Origin: Hydrococcus rivularis NIES-593
Lineage (GTDB): Bacteria > Cyanobacteriota > Cyanobacteriia > Cyanobacteriales > Microcystaceae
DNA length: 63,216 nucleotides
NCBI RefSeq assembly: GCF_001904635.1
Contig: NZ_MRCB01000030.1
Span: forward strand, 1-63,216
Direction of reading: 5' to 3'
A model generated the notes under the pieces. It saw nothing but the letters and a program-made list of their open reading frames with translations. It did no database searches and had not been told where the DNA came from. Each line of letters opens with the position of its first letter. The first letter of the stretch is position 1. Position numbers and translations under genes: made by a program. Positions 53,484 to 62,579 of this stretch are shown one piece after another.

Positions 53484-55052
53484 TTAAACGGCAACTAACG
53501 CTTTTTCCCGATCTTCTATTGGTGCAGTTAATGCCTCTTCTAGATCGGCGCAACCCAACCTTTGTTCGAGAATTTTCATCACTTCTCGCCCGAAATCATT
53601 AGGATTGTGTTGCCAAGCTTGCAAGCAAACTTCGCCAAAGAAAGAACCCAGAGGTTCTGGATTCCAAAGTAATTTCTTCGCCGTCCAAGGCATCAAACTC
53701 ATGGGATTGTAGCCCGGTTTGAGAATATTATTCTTGAATGCATAGTCTTCTAAATGGGTATGGGGTTGCAACCCAATAAAGAAGATGGCAGGTTCGACTT
53801 TATCTACCCCAAAAATTCGCTCTAATTCACGATGATAAGCGATGGTTTGGCGGATGGTATCGAAGGTTTCATCGATGACGTTAAAGGAATAATTCACCGA
53901 GACGAGATCGTTAAATCCAGCCGCCTTTAAATCTCGACAATTTTGCAAGACGGTGCGAAGGTTGTATCCCATGCGCATCTTGCGGACTAATTCTTGCGAA
54001 CCGCTAGTGATCCCGATTTCAAAATAGTTCATTCCGGTTTTCACCATCAGATCGCACAATTGGGGAGTGAGATTGTCGGCGCGAATATAAGCTGCCCAGT
54101 GAATATCCTTCATCCGGGCATCGACGATTTTTTGCAGGAGTTCGATCGCGTCGTCGATAAATTTTCGCGCCGGGATAAATTGTGCGTCGGTAAACCAGAA
54201 ATTGCGAATGCCGCGATCGTAGAGTTGCCGCATCTCCTTGACTACCTCGTCGGCGGGATTGATGCGTACCTGTTTTCCTTCTACAACAGTATAAATGCAA
54301 TAGCAACAATTGTGGGGACAGCCGCGCTTGGTTTGTACGCCGATGTAAAAGTCATTTTCTTGCAGGTAATAATTAAATTCCGACCAGATCTTTTCGATAT
54401 AGTCGTAGTCGCACGCAGTTTTCTCGAAGGGAGTCGGATTTTCGTGGATCATGCGCGATCGCGGTTTGGTTTCTCCTACGACATAACAGCGTTCGTCTGA
54501 GAAATCTTGCCCCCGCAATAATTTTTCTAGAAGGGCTTCTCCTTCGCCTACCGAAACGATCGTTCCTTGAGGCAACTGCGTTTCCAGTTGCTCGTAAAAT
54601 ACGCTGACGGCACCGCCGCCAACAACGACGCGAGCATCATTATTATACCTTTTCGCCCGCTTGAATCCGCGCTTAATCAAGCCCAAATTGCGCCAGAGTT
54701 CTCCGTAGTAAGCCGTTGTGACTTTGAGTCCTCCCAATGCGCCTCGCAATCTGATAAGAGGATTTTTGGCATAATAAAATTCAAAAGCATTTTGTAGGGG
54801 GTTGCCGCCTCTTCCGCCGACTGGGGCATAGATTTGGATGTCTCGCCAGGAAAAAACGAGTAAGGTAGGTTTAAATTCATCGATACAGCTATCTAAAGCG
54901 CCTTTAAAATCTAGCGGCGGTACGGTTCCCAAATCGAAGATTTTTTGTTCGATCGCTGGAAAAACCTTATGAACGCGATCGGCTAGATAAACGACTCCGA
55001 TGGGAAAAATCGGGTTGCAAGGAAGACGAACATAGAGAATTCGCTGTGTCAT
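53484..55052 (-). CDS. B12-binding-domain radical SAM protein
   Basis: 522 aa. N-terminal B12-binding-like half (RILYVRLPCNPIFPIGVVYLADRV, then ARVVVGGGAVSVFYEQLET and VSVGEGEALLEKLLRG, about 1-185). The radical SAM core carries C245-x3-C249-x2-C252 in KRGCPHNCCYCIY binding the 4Fe-4S cluster. The end contains FIGLQPHTHLEDYAFKNN and a helical tail. Members perform methyl transfers or ring changes; a BchE-like or high-light-related role has been proposed for cyanobacterial relatives, which the sequence cannot confirm. Not linked to neighbours. Confidence 0.85.
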   Translation of the reverse strand: MTQRILYVRLPCNPIFPIGVVYLADRVHKVFPAIEQKIFDLGTVPPLDFKGALDSCIDEFKPTLLVFSWRDIQIYAPVGGRGGNPLQNAFEFYYAKNPLIRLRGALGGLKVTTAYYGELWRNLGLIKRGFKRAKRYNNDARVVVGGGAVSVFYEQLETQLPQGTIVSVGEGEALLEKLLRGQDFSDERCYVVGETKPRSRMIHENPTPFEKTACDYDYIEKIWSEFNYYLQENDFYIGVQTKRGCPHNCCYCIYTVVEGKQVRINPADEVVKEMRQLYDRGIRNFWFTDAQFIPARKFIDDAIELLQKIVDARMKDIHWAAYIRADNLTPQLCDLMVKTGMNYFEIGITSGSQELVRKMRMGYNLRTVLQNCRDLKAAGFNDLVSVNYSFNVIDETFDTIRQTIAYHRELERIFGVDKVEPAIFFIGLQPHTHLEDYAFKNNILKPGYNPMSLMPWTAKKLLWNPEPLGSFFGEVCLQAWQHNPNDFGREVMKILEQRLGCADLEEALTAPIEDREKALVAV

Positions 55053-55524
55053 GGTTCTATAAATTTGTTATAGAGGTTTGGAATCGCTAAAAACAAAACA
55101 GCTTTTTATAAGTTCTATTTATATTTGCTTCTATTGTTGTTTTTTTTAAGGAGTCGCCGGGTTAAGCGTTATGTTATCGATAATAATTTTAATATAACTT
55201 AACCATAGGACAAGTAAAGGCTGTCATCTAGTCGATCTATCTACCAAAGCTACCAATGAGTAAAAATCAAGGCAGTCGATAAGAAAAAGTTAAGAATGGT
55301 CTGATGGCGATCGATCGTTAGCTAACAAGAGCCTGAATGAATAAAGTTGCTGTAGATTTGGCAAAATCTAAAAATAATTTAAAATCTAGTGGAATTGTAG
55401 AGAGAGCTGAAAATTAACCTTGAGATGGAGATCGATTGTAATAATCATTACAGCTAACGGGGATCGCGGAGTGTTAGCTTAGTGGGGACATAACAAACCC
55501 AATAATAAAATTTTTCCGATTGCT
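55053..55524. other. intergenic region, AT-rich
   Basis: 472 bases between divergent genes. Contains only a 26-codon ATG frame at 55337-55417 without a convincing ribosome-binding site. No RNA gene recognised. Confidence 0.5.
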
Positions 55525-55917
55525 ATGGCTCAAATCCTCGATTCCATACCCAACGGACATAGGAATAGCATCCTTTGTTGCTACGTGAACGCTACCAGCC
55601 ATATTCAAGTAGCCCGCATCGCTAATGTTGAAAATTGGTATTTCGAACGAGTAGTTTTTCCCGGACAACGCTTAGTATTTGAAGCGCTACCAGAAGCTTT
55701 GCTAGAAATCCACACGGGAATGATGGCAAGCGCCATTCTCTCAGATACGATTCCTTGCGATCGCCTTTGCATCAGCAAGGACAGCGATGATGAGAGGGAA
55801 GGCGGCAGTGGGTTGGTCTCCAGCGATAGCGATAACAATCAAAATATTAATGCAACCGATAATAAAAGCCAAGAAAGCGAACTTTCTTTCAATCAAATTT
55901 TAGTTTCCGCCAGTTAA
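55525..55917 (+). CDS. DUF1830 family protein
   Basis: 130 aa. The DUF1830 domain fills residues 1-85: SILCCYVNATSHIQVARIAN, WYFERVVFPGQRLVFEALPEALLEIHTGMM and the DTIPCDRL end. The C-terminal tail is acidic and Ser/Asn/Asp-rich and probably disordered. Family of cyanobacteria with unknown role. Followed by a clean terminator. Confidence 0.85.
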   Translation: MAQILDSIPNGHRNSILCCYVNATSHIQVARIANVENWYFERVVFPGQRLVFEALPEALLEIHTGMMASAILSDTIPCDRLCISKDSDDEREGGSGLVSSDSDNNQNINATDNKSQESELSFNQILVSAS

Positions 55918-55939
55918 TCGCCAAATTGTTAACGCTTTC

Positions 55940-55968
55940 AGATTGCCTATCCGGGCAATCTTTTTTTT
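55940..55968 (+). terminator. factor-independent terminator after DUF1830 gene
   Basis: AGATTGCC / GGCAATCT, an 8-bp perfect stem with 6-base loop, immediately followed by a run of eight T. Confidence 0.85.
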
Positions 55969-56022
55969 GCGATTTTCCTCAGAAAAAGCATAGGCTAGTC
56001 AATAGAGTTGGGATGATAAAGT

Positions 56023-56460
56023 TTGGATCTGCCTTCGTTTCTCTGGCTGTGGAAAATTGCCGCTTGGTCGATGGGGTTATCTTTACTTACCTATGTTCTG
56101 CTAGGATTCTCTGGAATCTGGATGTTGAATCGCAGGTTGTCTAAGCGTCCTCGTCCCGCTTGGTTAAGACCATTTCACTACATTGTAGGGGCTATTTTGG
56201 TTTTTCTCGTCTTGCTGCTACTGGCGATTGGAGTAGTAGGAACGTTAGGCTACTATGGTAGCTTGGGTCATTCGCCCCATCTCGTGGCAGGTTTGTTGGT
56301 AGTCGCGTTGGCGTTAACCTCGGCAATTAGCGCAACGCAAATTAACCCCAAACGGACCTGGGCGCGATCGCTTCACATCGCAACCAATCTTCTTCTTTTT
56401 AGCGGGTTCGTCTTTGTAACGCTAACGGGTTGGACTGTGGTACAGAAATATCTACCTTAA
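56023..56460 (+). CDS. DUF4079 family membrane protein
   Basis: 145 aa with four hydrophobic segments: LWLWKIAAWSMGLSLLTYVLLG, HYIVGAILVFLVLLLLAIGV, HLVAGLLVVALALTSAISA and LHIATNLLLFSGFVFVTLTG. DUF4079 proteins of cyanobacteria resemble cytochrome b561-like four-helix bundles; His residues within helices 2, 3 and 4 fit that idea. Start is TTG at 56023; no in-frame ATG is near, and the DLPSFLWLW start is what I expect for the family. Function unknown. Confidence 0.78.
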   Translation: MDLPSFLWLWKIAAWSMGLSLLTYVLLGFSGIWMLNRRLSKRPRPAWLRPFHYIVGAILVFLVLLLLAIGVVGTLGYYGSLGHSPHLVAGLLVVALALTSAISATQINPKRTWARSLHIATNLLLFSGFVFVTLTGWTVVQKYLP

Positions 56461-56508
56461 GAGAGAATAATGGAGTAGAGTGGAACGAGATCTTGGGAAC
56501 CAGTTATT

Positions 56509-56534
56509 CGATTTTGGATGAAAGGATTTTGGAT
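56509..56534. repeat. 26-bp dispersed repeat, copy 2
   Basis: Exact inverted copy of 29668-29693, again shortly upstream of a gene. Confidence 0.6.
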
Positions 56535-56575
56535 TGATTCCCTTATATCTCCTTCTCTCCCTTCTGCATAAAAGC

Positions 56576-56660
56576 CTTCCGAGTTCCGACTTCCCCAAGT
56601 TTCCCCGTCTCTCCTGCCTTCCGAATTCCGACTTCTCAAAGACTTCTGAATTCCGACTCC
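56576..56660. repeat. three near-identical 18-bp repeats upstream of thiO-thiG
   Basis: CTTCCGAGTTCCGACTTC (56576), CTTCCGAATTCCGACTTC (56618) and CTTCTGAATTCCGACTCC (56643). Contain GAATTCCGAC. Part of a C/T-rich tract ending 8 bases before the start codon, so no usual ribosome-binding site is present. Confidence 0.55.
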
Positions 56661-56668
56661 GAAAACAA

Positions 56669-58630
56669 ATGACTAATGACATTCTCATTATTGGTGGCGG
56701 TATTATCGGATTGGCGATCGCGATCGAGCTAAAACTTCGCGGCGCAAAAGTTACCATTATCAGTCGCGACTTTGGGCAAGCAGCTTCCCATGCCGCTGCC
56801 GGAATGCTAGCCCCTGGTGCAGAAAAAATTGCATCGCCTCCAATGCGATCGTTGTGTCTGAAATCTCGCTGGCTGTATCCCGAATGGATTCGCAAAATCG
56901 AAGACTTGACGGGATTGGATGCGGGCTATTTGCCTTGTGGCATTCTCGCCCCCGTTTACGAATTGCCCCAGGCAGAAGAAATAACAGCCGCGTGGTTGGA
57001 TAAAGAGGCAATACAACTCTATCAAAGCGGACTGGGAGCGGATGTCGTTGGCGGCTGGTGGTATCCCGAAGACGGACAAGTCGATAATCGCATTTTAGTC
57101 AACGCCCTTCTGCAAGCTGCCCAAACCCTGGGAGTCGATTTGCGAGAGGGAATCGCCGTTCGCGGCATTCAACAGAAACAAGGAAAAGTTAGCGGCGTTT
57201 TTACCTCAGACGGAGAATTGCAGGCGCAAACCTATGTCCTGGCAACGGGATCGTGGGCAACACAACTCTTACCGATTCCCGTTCGCCCCGTCAAAGGACA
57301 AATGATCTCGCTACGGATGCCCAGAGAACCCCATCAGCCCCTACCGCTTCAGCGAGTGCTATTTGGTCCCGAAACTTATTTAGTGCCCCGACAAGACGGA
57401 CGATTGATTATCGGGGCGACAGTAGAAGAAGTTGGTTGGACTCCTAACAATACGCCCAAAGGCATTCAAACTCTACTCGATCGCGCGATTCGCCTTTATC
57501 CTGCCTTAGAAAATTGGGCAATTGAAGAATTTTGGTGGGGATTTCGTCCGGGAACGCCCGATGAATTGCCGATTTTGGGGACGAGTTCGTGTGACAATTT
57601 AATTTTGGCAGTCGGTCACTATCGCAATGGAATTTTACTTGCCCCAGTCACTGCCTCTCTATTAGCCGACCTAATTTTGCAGCAAAAATCCGATCCGATT
57701 CTGGAACATTTTCGCTGCGATCGCTTTTACAAAAAATCAACGCCTGTACCTTCAGTTATGAATTTACAACCCAGCACTGTCAACGGTTCGTCACTCTATC
57801 CAAAAATCGAGGAAAAACCAACGCCGACGCTACTCCCCAAAGATGATGAATTGATTATTGCAGGACGCAAGTTTCGCTCTCGCTTGATGACGGGGACAGG
57901 GAAATATCCCAATATTGAAAGCATGCAACAGAGTATTATCGCCAGTGGCTGTCAAATCGTCACAGTGGCAGTTCGCCGGGTACAAACAAAAGCACCCGGG
58001 CACGAAGGACTAGCAGAAGCGATCGATTGGACGAAAATCTGGATGCTTCCCAATACGGCTGGCTGTAAAACGGCAGAGGAAGCCATACGAGTCGCGCGAT
58101 TGGGACGAGAGATGGCAAAATTATTAGGTCAGGAGGATAATAATTTTGTCAAACTCGAAGTGATCCCCGATCCTAAATATTTATTACCCGATCCGATCGG
58201 AACGTTGCAAGCAGCAGAACAGTTGGTGAAGGAAGGGTTTGCCGTCCTGCCTTATATCAACGCCGATCCCCTCTTAGCCAAACGTCTCGAAGAGGCTGGA
58301 TGTGCGACGGTGATGCCCTTGGGATCGCCCATCGGTTCGGGGCAAGGAATTAGAAATGCCGCCAATATTGCCATTATTATTGAAGAGGCGAAAGTTCCCG
58401 TGGTAGTGGATGCAGGGATCGGTGCGCCCAGCGAAGCAGCACAGGCGATGGAAATGGGGGCAGATGCTTTGTTGATCAATAGCGCGATCGCGCTTGCCGA
58501 AAATCCAGTACTGATGGCGCGGGCAATGGGCATGGCAACAGAAGCTGGAAGAGTGGCTTATCTAGCGGGACGAATGCCAATAAGAAACCATGCCAGCGCG
58601 AGTTCGCCTTTGACAGGAACGATTAGTTAA
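56669..58630 (+). CDS. thiOG: bifunctional glycine oxidase ThiO / thiazole synthase ThiG
   Basis: Fusion of two thiamine-synthesis enzymes, 653 aa from ATG 56669. ThiO half (about 1-365): FAD motif [32 protein letters not shown], and [34 protein letters not shown] linker of about 25 residues follows. ThiG half (about 395-653): [14 protein letters not shown], catalytic lysine region [17 protein letters not shown], and [22 protein letters not shown]. ThiO supplies dehydroglycine, ThiG makes the thiazole, so fusion links both. This fusion is known in cyanobacteria. Earlier frame start (56534) runs through repeat DNA. Confidence 0.94.
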   Translation: MTNDILIIGGGIIGLAIAIELKLRGAKVTIISRDFGQAASHAAAGMLAPGAEKIASPPMRSLCLKSRWLYPEWIRKIEDLTGLDAGYLPCGILAPVYELPQAEEITAAWLDKEAIQLYQSGLGADVVGGWWYPEDGQVDNRILVNALLQAAQTLGVDLREGIAVRGIQQKQGKVSGVFTSDGELQAQTYVLATGSWATQLLPIPVRPVKGQMISLRMPREPHQPLPLQRVLFGPETYLVPRQDGRLIIGATVEEVGWTPNNTPKGIQTLLDRAIRLYPALENWAIEEFWWGFRPGTPDELPILGTSSCDNLILAVGHYRNGILLAPVTASLLADLILQQKSDPILEHFRCDRFYKKSTPVPSVMNLQPSTVNGSSLYPKIEEKPTPTLLPKDDELIIAGRKFRSRLMTGTGKYPNIESMQQSIIASGCQIVTVAVRRVQTKAPGHEGLAEAIDWTKIWMLPNTAGCKTAEEAIRVARLGREMAKLLGQEDNNFVKLEVIPDPKYLLPDPIGTLQAAEQLVKEGFAVLPYINADPLLAKRLEEAGCATVMPLGSPIGSGQGIRNAANIAIIIEEAKVPVVVDAGIGAPSEAAQAMEMGADALLINSAIALAENPVLMARAMGMATEAGRVAYLAGRMPIRNHASASSPLTGTIS

Positions 58631-58865
58631 AGAACCTTCGGCTCGCTTTCTTCCCTACACCTGGCATCTCGAAATCCGGCTTGCATGTAACGGTAATATC
58701 AAATCCGTCTAATTAATCATAATTATATCATGTGTAGTGCAAAAGATCCTTCGCTATCGCTGGGGACAACGCTGGGCTTCGGCTTACCAGGATGCCGCGA
58801 AGCCGTCTTGGTCGCTTCTCGGGACGTATGTCCTAACGGACATGCTACGATGAATTCACTACTTG

Positions 58866-59156
58866 TTATTGTGGTCGTTCAACCGGATTTGATATAACTT
58901 TCCTCTTTACTGACTCGACAATGGCAGTCTCATCCTGAAACTCAGAATTATCAATCTCTAAATCCCACGGAAGCTCAACCAGCAACGCACGTTCGTTAAT
59001 TTTTTTTAATCTGTGGTCTGAAACAGGTATGTGGGCGGATGTATCTCTCATCATAACTCGCTCTAGGCAAGTATCTAATGGAGCCTTCACATGAACAATT
59101 AACACACGGAAGCCTTGACCCAGTGGCGGCTCCAACTGATAGCACAACACCTGCAA
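58866..59156 (-). pseudogene. P-loop kinase-like gene, C-terminal remnant
   Basis: The frame of 96 codons is homologous-looking only from about residue 18: VLIVHVKAPLDTCLERVMMRDTSAHIPVSDHRLKKIN, similar to the LID and C-terminal region of shikimate/nucleoside-kinase-like proteins. No P-loop is present. Residues 1-17 (MQVLCYQLEPPLGQGFR) are the antisense reading of an AraC-type remnant (59103-59288). The gene has lost its N-terminus at a junction near 59100. Confidence 0.6.
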
Positions 59157-59288
59157 AACACCAACACTAGCATGGCCAAGATTGCTGCTCAGGTAGGTTA
59201 TGAATCAGAAGCTGCCTTTAGTCGAGCCTTTAAGCGGTATGTGGGAATGTCGCCAAGCAGTTGGCGGCGTCATCAGATGGTAGGGTAG
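59103..59288 (+). pseudogene. AraC-family regulator, C-terminal remnant
   Basis: Open frame after TAA 59100-59102: TEALTQWRLQ, then TSMAKIAAQVGYESEAAFSRAFKRYVG and MSPSSWRRHQ, the second helix-turn-helix of an AraC-type DNA-binding domain, ending in TAG 59286-59288. No start codon and no first helix-turn-helix. It abuts the kinase remnant head to head. Confidence 0.65.
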
Positions 59289-59297
59289 TTTGGACAG

Positions 59298-59927
59298 CTA
59301 AGCGCGAGCGTTATTATCAGAAATAACTCTCTGCCAAAGATATAGATCTTCCGGACGATCGACATCGTCTAGACAAGGCAAACAATGAATGCTCAACTTT
59401 AATTTTTGTGCGATCGCTTTTGTTTGGGCGAAGACTTCTGACGTTCCCCAAGCAATCTCTTGAAACAATTGAGGAACTAAACGGCTTAAGCCAATTAAAT
59501 AATATCCCCCATCCCTTGCCGGACCCAACACTAAATCATAGCGTTTCAGTGCAGTAAATGCCTCAGACAAGATCGCCACATTGAGTTCGGGACAGTCGGT
59601 TCCAATGATAACAGCTTGCTTTATCCCCACAATAAATCCTTGCTCGAAAGCTGACTGCATTCTTTGCCCCAGATCTCCCTCGCTTTGCTGTTGATAGATT
59701 AGATCGCTGCCCAACCAATCTTGTATTAAAGATTTATTTCCTCCGGTAAAGTAAATTGCTACAGATAGCGACAGAAGACTTTGTAGTTGTCTGGCGTGCG
59801 TAAGGGTATATTCTGTCATCTGATGCTGAAGCGTTGCTGCTCCTTCTTCTCCCAAACGGGGTATCAGACGAGTTTTCGTTTTTCCAGGTTCGGGATAGCG
59901 AGTAAAAATGATTAATTGGTTGGACAT
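59298..59927 (-). CDS. DUF2064 / TIGR04282-type glycosyltransferase-like protein
   Basis: 209 aa, nucleotide-sugar transferase fold of GT-A type, related to arsenosugar-biosynthesis proteins: IIFTRYPEPGKTKTRLIPRLGEEGA at the start, AVIIGTDCPELNVAILSEAF (DxD-like D-C-P) near 105, and LVLGPARDGGYYLIGLSRL near 130. Partner arsenic genes are not in the window, so the name is family-level only. 15 bases downstream of the TerC gene on the same strand. Confidence 0.82.
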   Translation of the reverse strand: MSNQLIIFTRYPEPGKTKTRLIPRLGEEGAATLQHQMTEYTLTHARQLQSLLSLSVAIYFTGGNKSLIQDWLGSDLIYQQQSEGDLGQRMQSAFEQGFIVGIKQAVIIGTDCPELNVAILSEAFTALKRYDLVLGPARDGGYYLIGLSRLVPQLFQEIAWGTSEVFAQTKAIAQKLKLSIHCLPCLDDVDRPEDLYLWQRVISDNNARA

Positions 59928-59941
59928 TGAGATTAGAGTCT

Positions 59942-60631
59942 TTATTCAGAAGGATCGGACTGGGAACGCTCGGAAAATCCCCAGATAAAAATTACTGCGA
60001 TCGCCGCTACGATAATCCATTCAGGAGGGACGAATTCTGGTTTGATGGCTTTTATCAACAGGCGCAAACCGACAAAACCGACAGTAATAAACCCAGCATC
60101 CTCTAAATGGGTAAATTCGCTGAGCCAGCGAATAAATAAACCTGCCAAAAATCTTAAGGTAATGATGCCAATCGTACCGCCGCTCAGAATCAGCCATAGC
60201 TCGTCGGAAACAGCAATAGCAGTGGTGACGCTATCTAAGGAGAAGGCTAAATCGGTTATAGCAATTGTCGGGATCGCTTGCCAAACTGAGAAAAAACGAA
60301 TGCTGTGATGGTGATGTTCTTCGTCTTCTTCGGAGGTAAAGTAGTTGAATACTAGCCACAGCAAATAAGCCGATCCTAACAGTTCAAATTGCCAAAACTT
60401 AATCACCCAGGTTGCCGTAAGGATTAAGATGATGCGCAAAACGTATGCCAATAATAAGCCAAGATTGAGAGCCTGACGCTGAAGTTTGCTATCTCCTAAT
60501 CCTTGGGCGATCGCAGCTAGCGCGATCGCGTTGTCGGCTGAAAGAACTGCTTCTAAAGCAATCAAAATGAGTAACAGCAAAGGCGTTTTTACGCCGAGAT
60601 TGAGGGAAGAATCGAGAATTTGGTCTAGCAT
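59942..60631 (-). CDS. TerC-family integral membrane protein
   Basis: About seven hydrophobic segments in 229 aa. TerC signature: EAVLSADNAIALAAIAQGL near residue 29 and ITDLAFSLDSVTTAIAVSD near 123, with membrane-embedded Asp residues that could bind metal. A His-rich loop EEDEEHHHHS lies between helices 3 and 4. Members act in Mn2+ export or thylakoid membrane insertion. Starts at ATG 60631; the TTG at 60634 is only one codon earlier. Confidence 0.88.
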   Translation of the reverse strand: MLDQILDSSLNLGVKTPLLLLILIALEAVLSADNAIALAAIAQGLGDSKLQRQALNLGLLLAYVLRIILILTATWVIKFWQFELLGSAYLLWLVFNYFTSEEDEEHHHHSIRFFSVWQAIPTIAITDLAFSLDSVTTAIAVSDELWLILSGGTIGIITLRFLAGLFIRWLSEFTHLEDAGFITVGFVGLRLLIKAIKPEFVPPEWIIVAAIAVIFIWGFSERSQSDPSE

Positions 60632-60842
60632 CAACGCTCTTGGGCAAAAAAATTATACAGACATAAAATGGCTAATATACTTAATATGACAGGTTAATGC
60701 CCAGCCCGGAAAGTCTTGCGATCGGATCGAGCTTCTTCCCTGTTTGACCTATTATGTGTAGTCTTGTAACAATACATTTCGCAAAATGCCCATCATTGCT
60801 CAAATTAATGATGGAACGTCTTTTTAAGGAGTTTATTGACAT

Positions 60843-60938
60843 ATGGCAATAACAGATACTCAAGTTTTAGTCGCTTTAGTGATTGCTCTGCTGCCAGGGA
60901 TCCTGGCTTTTCGTTTAGCAACGGAACTTTATAAGTAA
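60843..60938 (+). CDS. psaM: photosystem I reaction centre subunit XII
   Basis: 31 residues: MAITDTQVLVALVIALLPGI followed by LAFRLATELYK. One membrane helix, with the AxTDTQVxVALVIALLP and LAFRL-TELYK pattern of PsaM, a small peripheral subunit of photosystem I that binds chlorophyll and helps trimer contacts. AAGGAG lies ten bases upstream of the ATG. Small size is normal for this gene, and it is easily missed. Alone, between TerC and a membrane protein gene. Confidence 0.95.
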   Translation: MAITDTQVLVALVIALLPGILAFRLATELYK

Positions 60939-61020
60939 TTTTTTCGTTTAACAATGCGAGTGGGAAATTCCTGCTCGCAATTTGTTAGGTCGCTGCTGGT
61001 TTCTTTTGCTTTTGTCTTGT

Positions 61021-61440
61021 ATGAATGCCCTGCAAACTCCCCAAACTTTAAAAAATCCCCCTCGCAAGCCGCGACGGCATCCGCAATGGTACGCTCGTCG
61101 CCGCCTTAAAACCGATCGCGCAGTTGCGGTTGAGATAACGATCAAACTTGTCGCCAACGCGATCGTGTCGGCAGCGGCTATTGCAGCATTGATTAGACTA
61201 TTGCCCTATCAGTCTATACAACAAGCGAACTTGCAGGAACTTCGAGACGAAGTCCAAGAAACCGAAGCGCTAGTCAACAACCAACGACATGATTTCAGCC
61301 GTTATTTCGATCCCATCCAAGCTACAAAAGTCATGCAACAACAAAACCCGCGACTCGATCCCAACCAACGTCGCATTATTTTGACGAAGTTAGAAGAGGC
61401 TCCGCCGTCAGAGAGCAAAGGAGCTTTAACATCGCGATAA
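61021..61440 (+). CDS. conserved cyanobacterial membrane protein
   Basis: 139 aa from ATG 61021 (the TTG 60982 frame is longer by 13). Basic, Pro/Arg-rich N-terminus (LKNPPRKPRRHPQWYARRRL), one membrane segment at about 38-60 (ITIKLVANAIVSAAAIAALIRLL), then a coiled-coil region QQANLQELRDEVQETEALVNNQRHDFSRYF and a polar tail. Topology suggests a single-pass protein with a helical domain outside or in the lumen. Function unknown. Confidence 0.65.
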   Translation: MNALQTPQTLKNPPRKPRRHPQWYARRRLKTDRAVAVEITIKLVANAIVSAAAIAALIRLLPYQSIQQANLQELRDEVQETEALVNNQRHDFSRYFDPIQATKVMQQQNPRLDPNQRRIILTKLEEAPPSESKGALTSR

Positions 61441-61444
61441 TGGG

Positions 61445-62122
61445 TTAGGAATCCATTAGGGATAGTAATTCATTAAGCCATTTTTCGACTTTTTGTCGAT
61501 AGCGATCGCTCGATGGCAAATGTTCGAGAGCACGGCAATAGTCGCCCATGGCACAGTTCCAATCTCCCCTGAGATAGTAAGTATATCCTCTTTCTGCATA
61601 GATGCGTCCTTGGAATTTTTGTCCCAAAATCAGCGCAATCTCAAAATTACCGATCGCCAGATCGTATATTCCCAACTCCCGAAAGGTAATGCCTTGATTG
61701 ATCAAAGCGCGAAGATTGGTAGGATTTAAGTCTAGCGCTATCTCGTAGTCGGTCAGGGCAGCGACAAAATTGCCTTGAACGGCGTGGCAATTGGCTCGGT
61801 TATTGTAAGCATTGTCGAGTCGATCGTTGAGGGCGATCGCGCGATCGTAATCTTGAAGTGCTCGCAGAAATTGCCCCAGATAGAAGTACATCAGTCCCCG
61901 ATTGTTGTAGTCAACGGCACTGTCTGGATAGCAAACAATTAATCGGTTGAGGAGCGCGATCGCGGTTTCATATTCTTGTCGGGCTACTTTTTCTTTAACT
62001 GTACTGCGCAACTGGCGAGCAGCGAATATAGATTCAATCGAACAGAAGGAACTCCCGCGAGAAGGTAAGGCTGATTCCTCGGTATTTCTTGGATTTGGCA
62101 TCTCGAAAATATCAGTCGTCAT
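61445..62122 (-). CDS. tetratricopeptide repeat protein
   Basis: 225 aa. TPR units from about residue 40: EYETAIALLNRLIVCYPDSAVDYNNRGLMYFYLGQF, LRALQDYDRAIALNDRLDNAYNNRANCHAVQGNF, VAALTDYEIALDLNPTNLRALINQGITFRELGIY and two more. Cytosolic scaffold by composition; partner unknown. The 3' end faces the membrane-protein gene with only 4 bases between. Confidence 0.85.
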   Translation of the reverse strand: MTTDIFEMPNPRNTEESALPSRGSSFCSIESIFAARQLRSTVKEKVARQEYETAIALLNRLIVCYPDSAVDYNNRGLMYFYLGQFLRALQDYDRAIALNDRLDNAYNNRANCHAVQGNFVAALTDYEIALDLNPTNLRALINQGITFRELGIYDLAIGNFEIALILGQKFQGRIYAERGYTYYLRGDWNCAMGDYCRALEHLPSSDRYRQKVEKWLNELLSLMDS

Positions 62123-62579
62123 AGCAAGCTCTACAACCCCTCTAACTTCACCATACTAGATTGCTAATCTATCTGCCAGATAAGGTGTGTCACTGCTCGA
62201 ACCGATCTCCAGTCTAGACTGGACTCAACCTCTCTAGCAGAAAACTACAGCTCCTTTAGTTCTAATTTCGTAAGCTTGAACTTAACGTGCCCAATTGACG
62301 AGCTGAAATTACGATCGTCTAACGTCCCAATAATTTTTTTTTGTCAATTTTTGTAATAAGGTCGAGGGCGATAAATCTTCAGCTTTTCTCCTGACTTAAA
62401 GAATAAAGGATTTTAACCTGGCGATTAGTAAATCTTCGTTTAGTTTTTTTTAAATAACTATTAACTAATATTTATGCTAATCTATCCTTTTCTCTTGAGC
62501 TTCATGAAAAATTAAGAATGTTTGATACAATCCAGCATATGGGTTTGAGTTCTATCCACATCCACACCAAGAAATTTTT
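62123..62579. other. AT-rich divergent promoter region
   Basis: 457 bases between the TPR gene and the 154-aa gene. Several T runs at 62333-62345 and 62440-62450. An extended -10-like TGATACAAT is at 62523-62531. No gene visible. Confidence 0.5.
62523..62531 (+). promoter_or_regulatory. candidate extended -10 box
   Basis: TG-A-TACAAT, 49 bases before the ATG at 62580. No good -35 element at standard spacing. Confidence 0.3.

Noticed and set aside
55337-55417. 26-codon ATG frame in the gap before the DUF1830 gene
   Set aside because: Weak ribosome-binding site and no recognised family; likely chance.
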